A DNA stretch of 64,000 nt from Quillaja saponaria. Lineage: Eukaryota > Streptophyta > Magnoliopsida > Fabales > Quillajaceae. Shown in pieces: positions 22,898 to 34,401 of this stretch. The translations under genes and the position numbers were made by a program. Position 1 is the first letter of the stretch, and each line of letters opens with the position of its first letter. The DNA lies in NCBI GenBank assembly GCA_029379385.1, contig CM055605.1, positions 13,179,001 to 13,243,000 on the forward strand, written 5' to 3'. Under the pieces are notes generated by a model. That model saw only the letters and a program-made list of their open reading frames with translations. It was not told the DNA's origin and did not search any database.

Positions 22898-23440
22898 CTA
22901 TTCGTAATAATAAGTATATGATAAGCGGAAGTTTAGAAACGTACTTGAAACCGGAAGATGGGAAAAATTACCACCATCCCCTGTTTTGTTCTCTTCTCCA
23001 TTTGCCTTTATGGAATTCCTCTTTAGATCACCATTTTCATTTTTATTTGCTGGCATTGTAGCTCTAGGTGGACTTTCATCGAACAATTTGTCAGCATCAT
23101 GCTGTTGTGAAGTTGTATTTTCAGCAAACAGTTGGTGGACAACCATGTTAAGTTAATTGGAAGATTTGGAGGATGTTTAGGTACAACCCATTCCTTGCCT
23201 TCTTCATTTGCTGGCATAAGTGAAGTTTTTGCTGCATGGACTTGGTGATTCGCCCATGTTTGTTCATCCGCAATGAGGTCAAGTGAGCCATCGATGGTGT
23301 CAAATGGAGGAGGATCACAGGAATTAACTGGTGTATGTGATGGTCAAGACGTATCATGAAAGCTAGAATCTCATCAAGGGAAGTTTGAACAGCAGCCCAT
23401 CTAGAATCATGGCTTTTGATGATGGCTTCACCGGATTAGA
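22898..23440 (-). pseudogene. Unidentified low-complexity coding relic
   Basis: Minus-strand frames reading SHDSRWAAVQTSLDEILAFM near 23340-23400, CDPPPFDTIDGSLDLIADEQ near 23270, then MPANEEGKEWVVPKHPPN (23217 onward) and MPANKNENGDLKRNSIKANG (near 23050). The hydrophilic, Pro/Asn-rich style and the repeated MPAN start suggest a gag-like or linker protein broken by frameshifts. It lies directly upstream of the 22893 frame and could be its N-terminal part. Family unknown. Confidence 0.35.
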
Positions 23441-23449
23441 ATCAATAGA

Positions 23450-24780
23450 AGGTGAAAACAACGAGAGCACCATTAATAGAGTACAACTCTATCAGAGAAT
23501 CAAAATTCAACAACAGTAACACAATAAAAAGAATTGATTCACTAATCAAGAGCAGATACACTAATTTTACTTCAAATGAAATTACAGGGAAGCCATAAAA
23601 TTGAGAAAATTGAGAGAGAAGTATACAGACTTTATTTCTCTCTCTCTTCAAAGTGTGACGATGACGATTTTAAGGATTTTAAGAAATCTAGGCTTGATTT
23701 GGTAATTTTTTTGAGAGGGAGTTTATTTTTATAAATAGTATAAGTCAATGTTTTTATATTTAGTAAAAAAGAAAGTGAGATAATTCATTTTGGACTTTTA
23801 AAAATACCTTAATAGAAATTTTTTTAAAGTTGTCTCATATTCTAAAAAATTTAAAAGGCTAGCATAATCTTAATTTTTTTTTATGAAAATTCATATTTAT
23901 CTTTTTATTAAATAATGTAGTAAGTTCATTATCTTTTTCTTTTTTTTTTCAATATCTATTATAGTCAATTTAAATATTTGGAGCAGTTTTAAAATAAATT
24001 TACCAAATACTAATTTAGGACTTTTACTTATTGAGATTAGCTCTTGTATTATTTTACCAAATACTACTGCTGTAATTTTATAAAATCAACTATAAGAGAG
24101 TCAGAAAGAGTATAGCATCTCTCAAACAATCACAGCATTACCAAACAAAGCCCTAGAGTTTTGGAAAAAATGGAGGGATGTTGATATGTGTTATTCTAGA
24201 TTTGAAGAAGCAAGAAGAGATGATCATGGACTTGGTCTCTTCATGTCAATAAGCTGGTTGATCTTAAATTAATTATTAGTTAAATTTTAAGAGTTAAAAG
24301 GTATTTTCTAGGATTTGTGATGATATTGGTTACTATTTTCAATTTGAATTAGAACATTGTCGTAGGATGAATGTAAATATTATAGTTATCATTCATTATG
24401 AAATATGAATTTTATTAAATTTGATTATGAGTTCTTGTTCAGTATGATGAGTTTTATGTACCCAATTTGTCTTAATATGTGTGAGTTTTTTTTTTTTTTC
24501 TAAAAATAAAATAAAATTGATACTGAGTCATTTTTTGACTCTTTCAAAACTTCTCTTATTTTAGCAACTCCTATTAATATGTTCCATGTTATTTCTTTTT
24601 CAGGGTTGGTAATGAGGAAGCAAGTAGTGGAGAAGGTATTTTGCCTTATCCTACTGATGTTGGTTATTCTTCTAATCCCCGAGTCTTGGTGCTTGTGAAC
24701 TTGTGGAAAATGTTTTAGCGTTGATGCCTATTGGTAATGAAGGAACACAAAGCCCACATGAACTTCTAGACTCCTTATGC
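23450..24780. other. Non-coding AT-rich stretch
   Basis: T-rich runs at 23870-23950 and 24487-24500; no recognisable gene. The ORF on the minus strand at 23442-23651 has no motif. Confidence 0.5.
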
Positions 24781-24799
24781 ATGAGGCTAGTAAGTGCAA

Positions 24800-25100
24800 A
24801 TGGAAAAGAACTTAAAAGTTATGATTTCCTCATGGAAAAAACGTAAGAAGAAATCCAAGTTCGAGAGGGAATTACAAAGATTACAAACGTCAGTTAATTA
24901 CAAGGGAAAGGGTCGTAGGGGGTATATTTTTTTTATTTAGTTCACAAATGAAGGTTTTGGGTGATGAAAGATCCAATCATCATAGAGTTGAGGAGATAGT
25001 TAAATAAGTTGCTCCTGACATGGTCATAATTCATGAAACTAAGCTTGAGAGTGTTGATGGCCTTCTTGTGGGGAATGTTTGGGAATCTTGGTTTAAGAAT
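24800..25100 (+). mobile_element. LINE (non-LTR retrotransposon) fragment, endonuclease start
   Basis: The plus strand reads KKSKFERELQRLQTSVNYKG at about 24847-24905, then a decayed APE endonuclease start with DMVIIHETKLESVDGLLVG at 25018-25070. The block with ETKL is the conserved first catalytic region of plant L1-type endonucleases. There is a stop before it. Only some 300 bp remain. Confidence 0.6.
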
Positions 25101-25171
25101 TGGGTGTGCCTACCTTTTTGCGGTTTGTCTAGATCTTCCTGAACGAATATGGTAAGGTAGTAAATGAGGAT

Positions 25172-25790
25172 ATGATAAATCATGAAATAAATCCACATGG
25201 CTTGACAAGGACAAGTTTGGTAAGGCAGCAAATGAGAAAAAATATCGCAATTTGCTCAAAACTTTACCTTACTACAAGTAGACCTAATATCATGTTTAGT
25301 GTTTGCTCATGTGCTGGCTATCATAGTTGTTCAAAGGAATCTCATTTAAATGTTATTAAAAAGATTTTCAAATATTTAAATAAGACTCAATCTGTAGGTA
25401 TTTTTTATCATAAGTTTGAAAACTTTGATCTAATTGGCTATTCTGATGCTTATTTTGCTGGTTGTAAATTAGCCAGAAAGAGTGTACTAGTGATACTTGC
25501 CAATTTCTGGGTTACTCTCATATTTATTGGTTCAACATGAAAAACCATTATGTAGCATTCTCGACTGTTAAGCTGAATATGTAGCAGTTGGGAGTTGATA
25601 TTGTTAGTTGGTATGACTAAAGCAACTATTAATTTATTAACATTAAAGTGAGGCATTCTAATTAATCAAAGTGAGGAATCATTTTATTCAGGTCATGTTC
25701 AAAATGAAGATATTGCTTTACATTTTGTTAGACTAAGCCTCTTAATAAAGAACCATTTTTTTCAAATCAAACCAGAACTATGAATGTCTA
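25172..25790 (+). mobile_element. Ty1/Copia RNase H fragment
   Basis: The frame 25172-25540 reads LYLTTSRPNIMFSVCSCAGY, ESHLNVIKKIFKYLNKTQSV and DLIGYSDAYFAGCKLARKSV, the end of the reverse transcriptase-RNase H of Copia elements (GYSDAD-type catalytic motif). It continues in a shifted frame as AFSTV and AEYVAVGS to about 25600. An AAAAAGGGGAGAAG purine tract at about 25874 and the ATTGTTGAGTCAATC at about 26010 resemble the polypurine tract and LTR start of Copia elements, so the 3' part of a decayed element is present. Confidence 0.8.
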
Positions 25791-26237
25791 CACCTAATTT
25801 TTAATATCATGTTCTCGTCTTACTTTACTTCCATTGCTTTAAACCTCTCTATTAAAATATTTTGGAGATAACAAAAAGGGGAGAAGAAACTAAAATATTA
25901 ATTATTACATATTACACAAATTAAGGGGAGCTAATCTCTTTATGTAAAATTCTAAGGTGCTGCACCTTATCCTCAATATTTTAGATATTTTGTAATCATA
26001 AAAAAGATGGATATTGTTGAGTCAATCTGACTTAAAAGGGGTTTGATTTAGAAAGGTTTATACTTAATATCAGTGTTGAAGCCTCTGTAAGATCTGTGCT
26101 TAGGGGTAGAGTTGTTGATTTGATAGAAGCTTGTTCTTCATTATCGTTAAGACCACCAAGGTCCAGATCAAAGGCATCTTTGAAAGATTCTAAAGTTTTT
26201 CATTAACCTTATACGCACAGCGAAATTGGTGCTTAGA

Positions 26238-26777
26238 TGTCACAGGCTAACATTGCTAGCAAGCAAAGACACTTGTGTAGCACTTGCTATCCCCTCATGG
26301 GTAGCAAGTCTATTTCTTGAATGTCCCTTGCATGTTAACCCGCAAGGCTAGTGCACAACAAAATAAGCAAATAAGCAACAAGAGAGTAAATATCACACTG
26401 TTTGTAAGAAAAGGCTTTAACTTCTCATTAATTGAAAAACGATCAAATTACAAATGTTAGCAACATGCTTACAAAAGACTACAATGTAGGCAACACTGGC
26501 TTGGTATAGGGAAAGTTACAAGAAACACCAAAGTATTCGACATTCATTAGACAAGCTAAAGTGCAATTTCACTTTTACTGACTATACACCCTTCCCTAAA
26601 GTGTTTTTTGCACCAAAGTCCCCTCCAATAGAAGGAAACATCATTTTTCCTAGTTGACATAAAGCTAATTACCAAAATACCATATACCAAGCCTTATGTC
26701 AAGCTATCCTACAATGGCATCCATCACAAGACAAGTGGTCATGTGCATCGTGCATTAGACAAAAATGGATTGTGACA
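26238..26777 (-). mobile_element. Gypsy chromovirus 3' LTR
   Basis: 540 bp, in minus orientation starting TGTCACAATCCATTTTTGTC and ending GCCTGTGACA, perfect 7-bp terminal inversion. It is preceded by a polypurine tract AAGTGGGGGAGAA. It matches the LTR at 30904-31349 (shared blocks GCAACAAGAGAG, AAATATCAC, TTGACATAAAGCTAATTA, CACAAGACAA). Confidence 0.82.
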
Positions 26778-26788
26778 TTCTCCCCCAC

Positions 26789-26930
26789 TTAATTTCTCGA
26801 CACCATTGTTAACTCAGCTGTTTGAAAGTCTTCAATCTTCTGCATAAACTCTAACAAATCTTCGGCTTTCTCCCAGCTGATTTCTTCATCTCCAAGACCT
26901 TTTCACTTGAATAAGAACTTTAGGCATGGG
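26789..26930 (-). pseudogene. Chromodomain end of a Gypsy polyprotein, with a nonsense codon
   Basis: Minus strand, just inside the 3' LTR: KGLGDEEISWEKAEDLLEFM followed by about 20 residues and a TAA at 26789-26791. This is the C-terminal chromodomain that places chromovirus integration on heterochromatin. A TGA at 26905-26903 stands where the family has Trp (the K-W-K motif), a single G-to-A change. The rest of integrase is not seen upstream. Confidence 0.75.
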
Positions 26931-27119
26931 TGGTGTCTGATGATCACACTTCTTTCGGCTAGATTATTCTCAATGACTTTTCATTAGGACTCTTCCCCGT
27001 ATGAGGCCCATTAAGTATATGAGGTAAGAGTAGCTGCTGACTTGTAACAACCTCCAAAAGTTTCCTAATAGTTGCAGATCACTATTGTGCAATAAAGAAA
27101 AAATGAGTAACATCAAGTA

Positions 27120-27765
27120 GCCCGTCAATCCTTGTGACAATCTTTGGCTTCTAGCATCTCTTTGACAACATCAGTGTTACGGCTCCTCTCGAGTCCAAAG
27201 TGTTCCTGCCTTTAATTATGCACAAGGTGCCTCTTGGCTATTCTTGGACCATTGTTATGGCAATATCTGACACTCGCAGCATTTTGGCAACTCTCATGTT
27301 GCGGCTTCTTTTGGAGCCTAGGCAGTCTTACCTCTAACCCATCATAATGGTACTTCTAACCATTCCGTGTTCATCTAAACGTTCCACCACTTGATTCTTA
27401 GGCAATCTCCAACATCTCACACCTCTTTGACAATGCTTCATGTCACAACTTCCTCTTGAGTCTAGGTGGTCTTGTCTCTAATCGGTCAACAAAAACCTTT
27501 TAATCCTTCCACATCTCTTGCAACAATCACTAACTACTCAAACCTATTTGATAATGCTTATATCACGGCTTCCTTCTGAGCCTTGAGGGTCTTGCCTATG
27601 ATCCACTATCAAGAATCTTTTGAACCTTCCCTATCTCTTATGAAAGTCTCTGACAACTCGTACCTCTTTGACAATGCCTACGTCGTAACTTTCTCTTGAG
27701 CTTAAGTGGTCTTGCCCTTGATCCACCATCAAGAACATTTTTTAAATAGCCAATCTTGGAAGGTT
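27120..27765 (-). repeat. Array of about five 120-140-bp imperfect tandem repeats inside the Gypsy element
   Basis: The plus-strand motif CTCTTTGACAATGC, then CTTCCTCTTGAGTCTAGGTGGTCTTG, then TGATCCACCATCAAGAA recurs at about 27153, 27279, 27421, 27542 and 27662. Spacing is about 120-140 bp and the copies have diverged by many substitutions. They lie where protease-to-integrase coding would be expected. Confidence 0.75.
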
Positions 27766-27769
27766 TAGA

Positions 27770-28999
27770 TGGCATACCCTATGTCACCTTCTTATCTTGT
27801 GTCATTAGTGCTCCAAGGTAACTAATTGCACCCACTCTAAGGATCTCGTCATTAGAAGTACTCTCTCATCCCTCTGTCTGGACTTGAGGTGCTTTCTGGT
27901 TCGAAGCTTGTAATGTATTATGATCCGCTTAGTGTGAGCATTCCACAACTTTATGCAGTTCTTGGCATAAGAAATAAGATATATTATTTGGTTTAGAACT
28001 TGCATTTGAATACTGAGATGATGGTGATCAGTTTTGAGGGTATTCTCTAATCTCCTCCCCCACTTTTCCCTTTGTCAGCCTTAACAAACTGATTGCTACT
28101 TCTTCCATTGCCTCTACTAGAAGATGGTCTCGATCTTCACTAGTAAAGATAACATGAGCATAGTATAGGAAAAGCTTAGCCACTGCTTAAGCTGTTGCCA
28201 AGTCTCAAATCCTCTGCCATTGTAGTTTAGCCCTTTCCCAAGGCTTTAGACCCTCAATCAGGCAAATCTCTTCATATACTAAGTGATTACCACTGTCTAT
28301 GTTAAGTCTTTAACCTACTCTACATTCTCATGGAAGAATTGAGCCTTCAGCTCTCTCTGCAAATCTTTCCAGGTGTCAATCATACACGTACTAGCTTGGA
28401 GGTTAACATACTTTGTTTTTCACCAGAGCTTCGCATCATCTGAGAAATACATTGAAGCAGGCATCACCTTCATTTCTTCCAAATCCATTCTTACTAGTCA
28501 GAAGTACTAATCCATATCGATCAAAAAGTTTTCTAATTTCTTAGCACCATGTTCCCTTCCATAGGCCCGAGGCTCAAAAACTTTCATCTGACATTGTCCC
28601 ACACTTTCAGCAATAGGTTATGGTTGTAATTACCCACGCTCTCATGGTTAGGTTGAGCTTGGTGTTTACCTCACTAATTGCTTCTTTCATGGTAGCTATT
28701 TCCTCTTAAATCTAACCATGGCTCGTGTTCAACGAGCTTGTTAGGCTCCTTTGGGCCTGATCAATGTTCTCTAGACGTTCCTAAAGCTCAAGAAACCTAT
28801 CATCTATACCTTGAACACCATTGCTTATCTCTAGTGTTTGTACGCGATTGTCAAGGTTTTCAAGAGCCTTTACCCTCCAAATCAAGCTCAGAATGTTCCA
28901 CTTTTAGAACATAGTCCACATGTCTATCACGAAGTCTACCACTCCTAATAACTCTCTCAACTGGGTGTCAATCCAATTTGACTTTTGTTGTGTGGCCAT
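27770..28999 (-). pseudogene. Gypsy gag relic (capsid and zinc knuckle)
   Basis: Minus strand, ATG at 28999 (MATQQKSNWIDTQLRELL), many stops. Capsid-like block IDTWKDLQRELKAQFFHENV at about 28330-28385, then GLKPWERAKLQWQRI near 28240. The nucleocapsid knuckle YFLCQELHKVVEC lies near 27936-27975: CX2CX3HX4C with the first Cys replaced by Tyr. The start lies just inside the primer-binding site, as it should. Confidence 0.75.
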
Positions 29000-29070
29000 G
29001 CTTTTTATTGTAGACACCCCTGATTAGTAGACTAGAATGAAATGCAACTTCCTTAACAGTTCAGAATGTA

Positions 29071-29313
29071 GCTCTAATACCAACTATCATGGGCCAACAT
29101 TAAACGTCATATATTGTTTTGCTTTGACTTCACTAGGTCTCACGAGATTGTTGTTAGTAAGCCAACGTGGCCTCTCAAAATGCATATAACAAGTAAGAAG
29201 GTTACCTGTTATATGTCCAAAGTCACTCTAGTACATAATCAGTGTGAAACTTGGTCATCTAATCATCACATCCACCTCCACTCATTTAAAGATCCACCGT
29301 CCTCGGTAGAGCA
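29071..29313 (-). mobile_element. Primer-binding site and LTR edge of the Gypsy element, plus unassigned sequence
   Basis: Minus strand at 29082-29071 reads TGGTATTAGAGC, the Met-tRNA primer-binding site, directly after an LTR end (...TTGGCCCATGATAG). The LTR sequence can be followed only to about 29100; the next 200 bp do not match the other LTRs and hold an ORF (29114-29395) without motifs. The following solo LTR starts at 29314. Confidence 0.6.
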
Positions 29314-30864
29314 TGTTAGTAGTATGCCCTACAAGCCAATGACATTAGATGTCTATGGTATATTACTTTTAAATACAGTCTTATTTAGTTATTAATAAAA
29401 TGAATATGTTTCATTATTATATAGTATTAGTATTTATCATGTACTTTAATTATTAGTTAATTCTTTAGTATGAGCATAATAAATCCCATTAAATATAAGA
29501 AATGTAAATAAGAACCATGATGTAATCATGCCTATGAGATATATTTTCTTAAGCTTTGTTCTTAAATATTCATAATCATAGGATCATTAATAATGTTATG
29601 TTAGTATATGTTATGTTAGCTCAAATGTTGAGGGTGATTGATCTCATGATCACTTATGTAGTTGACACTATAATAAACATGTAAGTGCTTGTTAGAGAAT
29701 AAATTTACTGAATTGACTAGATCATAGAACACTCATATGGACTTTTATATAGTTGTCAATGAGTGTTCTTTGTTGTAGTGGTGCAAATGATCTTCAAACC
29801 TGAGGCATCATAAATACCTTGTACATAGGTTATCATACTTTGATACTATCTAAGTATAATTTATCATGGGTTATACAGAGATAGATGTTGGGTACGACTA
29901 TCTATGTATAGGAAGTATATGAGTGCACAATAAGGGATTTATCATTCTCAGTAAAGGGAAAGAGTGTTCTATGCTATCTAATTAAGACATAACTCAAAAA
30001 GTCCTTGGCTAGGGTGGTGTGAAACTAGATTAGAGAATTTAGCTTTCACAACATGAGTTATGACTTATAGATAGATACATCAAATTAAACAATTTAAGGT
30101 TTGACATTAATTCATAGTCTAAGTTTAATCAGGAACATTGAATGATGGAAAAATTGAATTGCATGGTAGCTAACAATGGAAAGGCTCACAAATATATTTA
30201 TATTATCTAGGTAGTCATTATATGCTGCTAACCATCAATCTTGACTTGTAAGAAACCTAAGAATTAATTTAATAATTCATTCTCATTAATGGGTAAATCA
30301 AAAATTAGTTTTGACTTAAATTAATTAAATATGAATCTAATTGAAAAATACATTAAGTTAATATGGCCCAATGCTACTTTAATATGAACCTAAGAGGTCA
30401 TACATAAAAGAATGTAATTTAATTAAGAGAAGTTTTACGCTTCCATGCAATTATAGACAAATGTTATCATACTTAAATGAGGTTAGACCTCATATGTATC
30501 GGACGTAACTTTTATTCAAATGTCATAGAGAGTTAAAGTTATATGCAGAGAATTTTTGGCAAATTGAGTGTTTGTGAGACGTGAGAAAATCTTATCACTT
30601 GTGCTAGCACACAATGAGATTTTTGGCAGCTAACACAGAGCTCTTGATCAAGTCACTCTGTATAGATACACTTAAAAGTTGTACACCCTGTACAACTTAT
30701 GAATTAAAAGCTAAGATCATCCTAATCGTTTCAAGAGGTAATATTCCATTTATAAGATGAATAGAAAATACATTAGTTCATAAACAATAGAGATTATCCT
30801 AGGGATTTGGTTATGCCGAAAATTTTAAATTTCTGTTGTGCTTGGCTTAATCAATTTCCTTATA
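29314..30864 (+). mobile_element. Solo LTR, family 1 copy B
   Basis: Starts TGTTAGTAGTATGCCCTACA and follows copy A and copy C along its whole length to ...AATTTCCTTATA (consensus ATCCCTACA). Flanks are GAGCA (29309-29313) and AAACA (30865-30869), which agree at three of five bases with two G/A differences, so an old target duplication is possible. It sits inside the Gypsy chromovirus region, so it was inserted later. Confidence 0.82.
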
Positions 30865-30886
30865 AAACATGCCAGTACCCCTAAAG

Positions 30887-31349
30887 TGGCTCTGATACTA
30901 ACTATTATGGGCCGAATTTTCTAGAACATATAGACGTTGGTGTAGCATTTACTATCCTCTCATTGGTTGCAAGTTAACTTCTCGAATGCCACTCGGTTGT
31001 TAACTCACAATGCTAGTGTGCAACGAAGCAAGCAAATAGGCAACAAGAGAGCAAATATCACATTGTTTGCGAGAAAGAGCTTCAACTTCTTATTAATTGA
31101 AAAACTATGAAATTGTAAATGCTAGCAAACATGCTTGCAACTCGTGTACAATTTCACTTTTATTGACTATACAATGTCCTCTAAAGAGCTTTTTGTACCA
31201 AAGTCTCTTAGGCAAGAGGAAGCATCAATTTTTCCAATTGACATAAAGCTAATTATGAAAACACCATATGTCAAGCTACCCTATAATGCTAGCCAACACA
31301 AGACAATCGGCCATGTGCGACATGTACTGGACAAGCTTGAATTGTGACA
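30887..31349 (-). mobile_element. Gypsy chromovirus 5' LTR with primer-binding site
   Basis: LTR 30904-31349, 446 bp, starting (minus) TGTCACAATTCAAGC and ending in GGCCCATAATA. Next to it at 30901-30889 is TAGTATCAGAGCC, a primer-binding site with one change. It is about 90 bp shorter than the LTR at 26238-26777 and clearly diverged, so the pair is old or comes from two related insertions; the flanking bases do not form a clear target duplication. Confidence 0.72.
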
Positions 31350-31354
31350 CTAAG

Positions 31355-33004
31355 GCTCTCTGAACCATCATAAGACTAACAAAGACAAAATTAAGATCCC
31401 AAATTAAAGAAAATGAGAAAGTAAGGTATCATTTTAGATGCTTACTTCATGGGATTGTTTGTCAGTTTGTTCTTTGGCCGAATTTTCAACCTCTGTACTT
31501 TTGGAGCTCGTTAGAAGATCAACGTTCTCAGGAACAAGGGACAAGAACACTAAATAGACCATTTCAACATAAGGAAAATGTTCAGTCAGTTTATAAGCAC
31601 TTATTTAGAAAAGACTTCAATAGGCTCATCAATCAATATGATGGATTTGGTAACCGATTGTGGAGTAGCCTCTTCATTAAGCTTTATGGGGGAAGGACCA
31701 CTTACTCCCATTTGGGGGATACAATTGGTCCATTGGTTAAGAGAAGCAGAGGCTGTATATATCGGCATAATGTCCTCATCATCTTCAATTAATAATGCTT
31801 TTTGAAGAGATGCCTAAAAGAAAAGTTAGTTAATTCCAACTATGTAAAAGGAAATTTTAAAGTAAATAGTTCAATAAAAATTTCTTTGAAACTTAAACTA
31901 TTTGAAGATTTCAACTGTGAGGAAACATTCCTTACCAGTTTATCAAAGGACTCTGCTTTTTTGGCTTTCTTAGGTTCTGGATCACCATATTACCAGCTTT
32001 CTTCAGTGGGAATAGTTATGTCAAAGAAAAGTGTTAGATGAGAATCTTTTTTAACAAGAAATAAAGAGTAAAAGTTAAAATACTCACCATTACGACAAAC
32101 ATATAAGACTTCTAGAGGATCAACCTCCCAAATATGTACTTTTGATAAAATGTCTAAATGTCTATCGCCGGATTCATACTTTCTAATCTAAGTGATATCT
32201 GGATTCAATGACTTTGGTCATTTGGGTTTGTTTACTATTTGACTATGCCAAAGGAAACATTTGGATTTTTAAGTAAGATTTGGTGGAAACAGGCTTGCAA
32301 AGGTACTTCTAAAAAAAAAAAAAAAATACAATTTTTTTTTTTTGACATTTCTCTTCAAGTTTGGGCAATTGAGGAAAAAGAGATGTTCGTCAATAATATT
32401 CTAAGATAGTGAGGCTGCTTGGATCGTATTTTATCTTGTAAAAATGCTCAAACTTCGAAATAGTATTATAAATTGTATCTTTGTTTCACAATTGTTGCTT
32501 CAAATTCCTTGTACTTGCATAAAAGAAAGGTTAGGACGATAAGTTTTCTATTAATTGGGATTTGCATTCCTTTCTTTAGACAATAGATGGTCTAAGACCG
32601 AATTTACTATCTAAGCTAACATAGTGTCTACATTACCACCCCCAATCTTTAAAAAGAGGAATTCAGTTAGAAGCTTCCACAAAAGGTTTAAAAGAAATGA
32701 GGGTTGTATTCACAAAGTGCTCATGAATGTTATTGACCACCTTGATACTAAATTGCTAGAGAAGTGCGATTCTTTTTAAGAAATCTTCATTGGCAGTATG
32801 GAAGACAAGGACATGAATGGATTGTGTTAAATTGAATAGGCAAGCACAATAATGAGAAGCATAAATTTGAACTCCATAATTTTGGTTGGCTAAGTGTTGT
32901 TTGGGATTGGAAACCAAAGGCATGTTATTTGGTTTGGCTTTAAAAATAGAGTTTCCAAATAAACAGTCCATGAATGGCTTGAAGATACAGTCAGCATCTT
33001 TGTA
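31355..33004 (-). other. Possible downstream part of the plant mobile domain gene
   Basis: Scattered open frames with no strong motif. The minus-strand frame 33025-32756 (FKPFMDCLFGNSIFKAKPNN) has protein-like composition, and a basic stretch PEPKKAKKAESFDKLV occurs near 31950-31990, as in the C-terminal tails of mobile domain proteins. It lies on the same strand as the mobile domain at 34400-35218, split from it by the insertion at 33010-34401. Assignment is inference. Confidence 0.3.
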
Positions 33005-33009
33005 AGCTA

Positions 33010-34401
33010 TTGTTGATTTTATCACGCTAGTACACGTATCGTTAACAAGTAATATAGTATAAAGTAAGTGTCGATCATACGAGGAATTGTAACTAATATT
33101 TAGCTAAGTATTAAAATTGACACAATTCTAATTTTATCAAAACAAACGAATTAGAGCTTAAAAATCTAATCTAAACTAAATAATGACAAATTAAACTTAA
33201 GAATTCAATGGATTAAAGTCTAGAATTACAATTTCCATCAACACTTTACTTGAATTTTTCTTATATTAGCATGCTTAGTTATAATACCAAGTTGTTAACC
33301 TATGTTTCCAATTCAATTATAAGTGTCTTTCTAGTTGCTTATAATAATACTTTACTTAACTAATTCAGTATATGTATATGAGAATTGAGTTAAGCATGAT
33401 TCATTAAGATTAGACCTAATTGGGCTACACAAGGTATGGAGGTATGTTCTTATCCTACATATGAATCAAATTCACCTAATCTTGTGAATGAATCCAAACA
33501 AGTGCTATTTCAATCAATGCTAAATCTAAATTTTCTTCGTCAAGGTTCTTTTAGGTTACCACATCAATGTAATTGGTAGCTAAGCAATTAGAAGCATTAA
33601 GCAAAGAATGAAATAAACAATTCAAATATCAAACCCTAAACAATCAATAAATATAAAAATTCAAGCTACATATTGAGTTCCATTGTAATCTTAGAAAATA
33701 AACTAGTTTATGGTCCCTAATGTAAACATAAACTAGAAGATTTCAACCATCAAAACAAATACAAGAAAAACTAAAAGAAATGTATAGGAAAATTGAAAAC
33801 TAATGATGGCTAGTCTTCAATCTTTAATCCTCACAAGCTCCTCTTGTTTTCTTACACTTGGTGCCTCATTTTCTCCAGATTTTTTTTTTTGTCTCTTTAA
33901 TCCCCAAGTTATTCCCTCTTTTATAGATTTTAAAACCCTTATTATGAGTTCAATTCGGGTAGGAAATCGAGTCAGTGCCATGGCACTTACTTTCTAGAGC
34001 TACAGTACTAAAGTCATAAAGCAAATTCATTGAGGACAGGAGCAATGGGCGCAGTGGCACTACTTTTCCAATGCCATGGCCTTGGCAGCTTTGGTAGATT
34101 TGTTGTTTTATGCGAGTTTGACTGAATTTTCCTCCAATTTGACTTCTATAGGATTCCTTCATGCATTAAACAATCAAAACATACAAACTGGGTTAATCTT
34201 GATTGAACTCTTATTAAAAACCTAAATTCTAATCATAATAAACTAGAATTCCATATCCTAATAGGATAAGGACTAAACTAGGAATTAAACTAAATGTACG
34301 CAAAATCAAACTAAAACTCAAGGACATAGCTAAATTAATTAATTAAAAGGATATGATTTTTGGCTGATAAGAGTAAAATTGGTCAACGCTTGATAAACAC
34401 T
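33010..34401 (-). mobile_element. Insertion, LTR-like, within the mobile domain gene
   Basis: In minus orientation it begins near TGTTTATCAAGCGTTGACC and ends TGATAAAATCAACA, LTR-style TG...CA ends. AGCTA occurs at both edges (33005-33009 and 34402-34406), within one or two bases of those ends, and may be a target duplication. The 1.39 kb between is non-coding and AT-rich; 33803-33997 is open but has no motif. No second copy exists in the window. Confidence 0.5.

Noticed and set aside
25031..25231. Minus-strand frame beside the LINE/Copia junction
   Set aside because: Antisense to LINE and Copia remnants; no motif.
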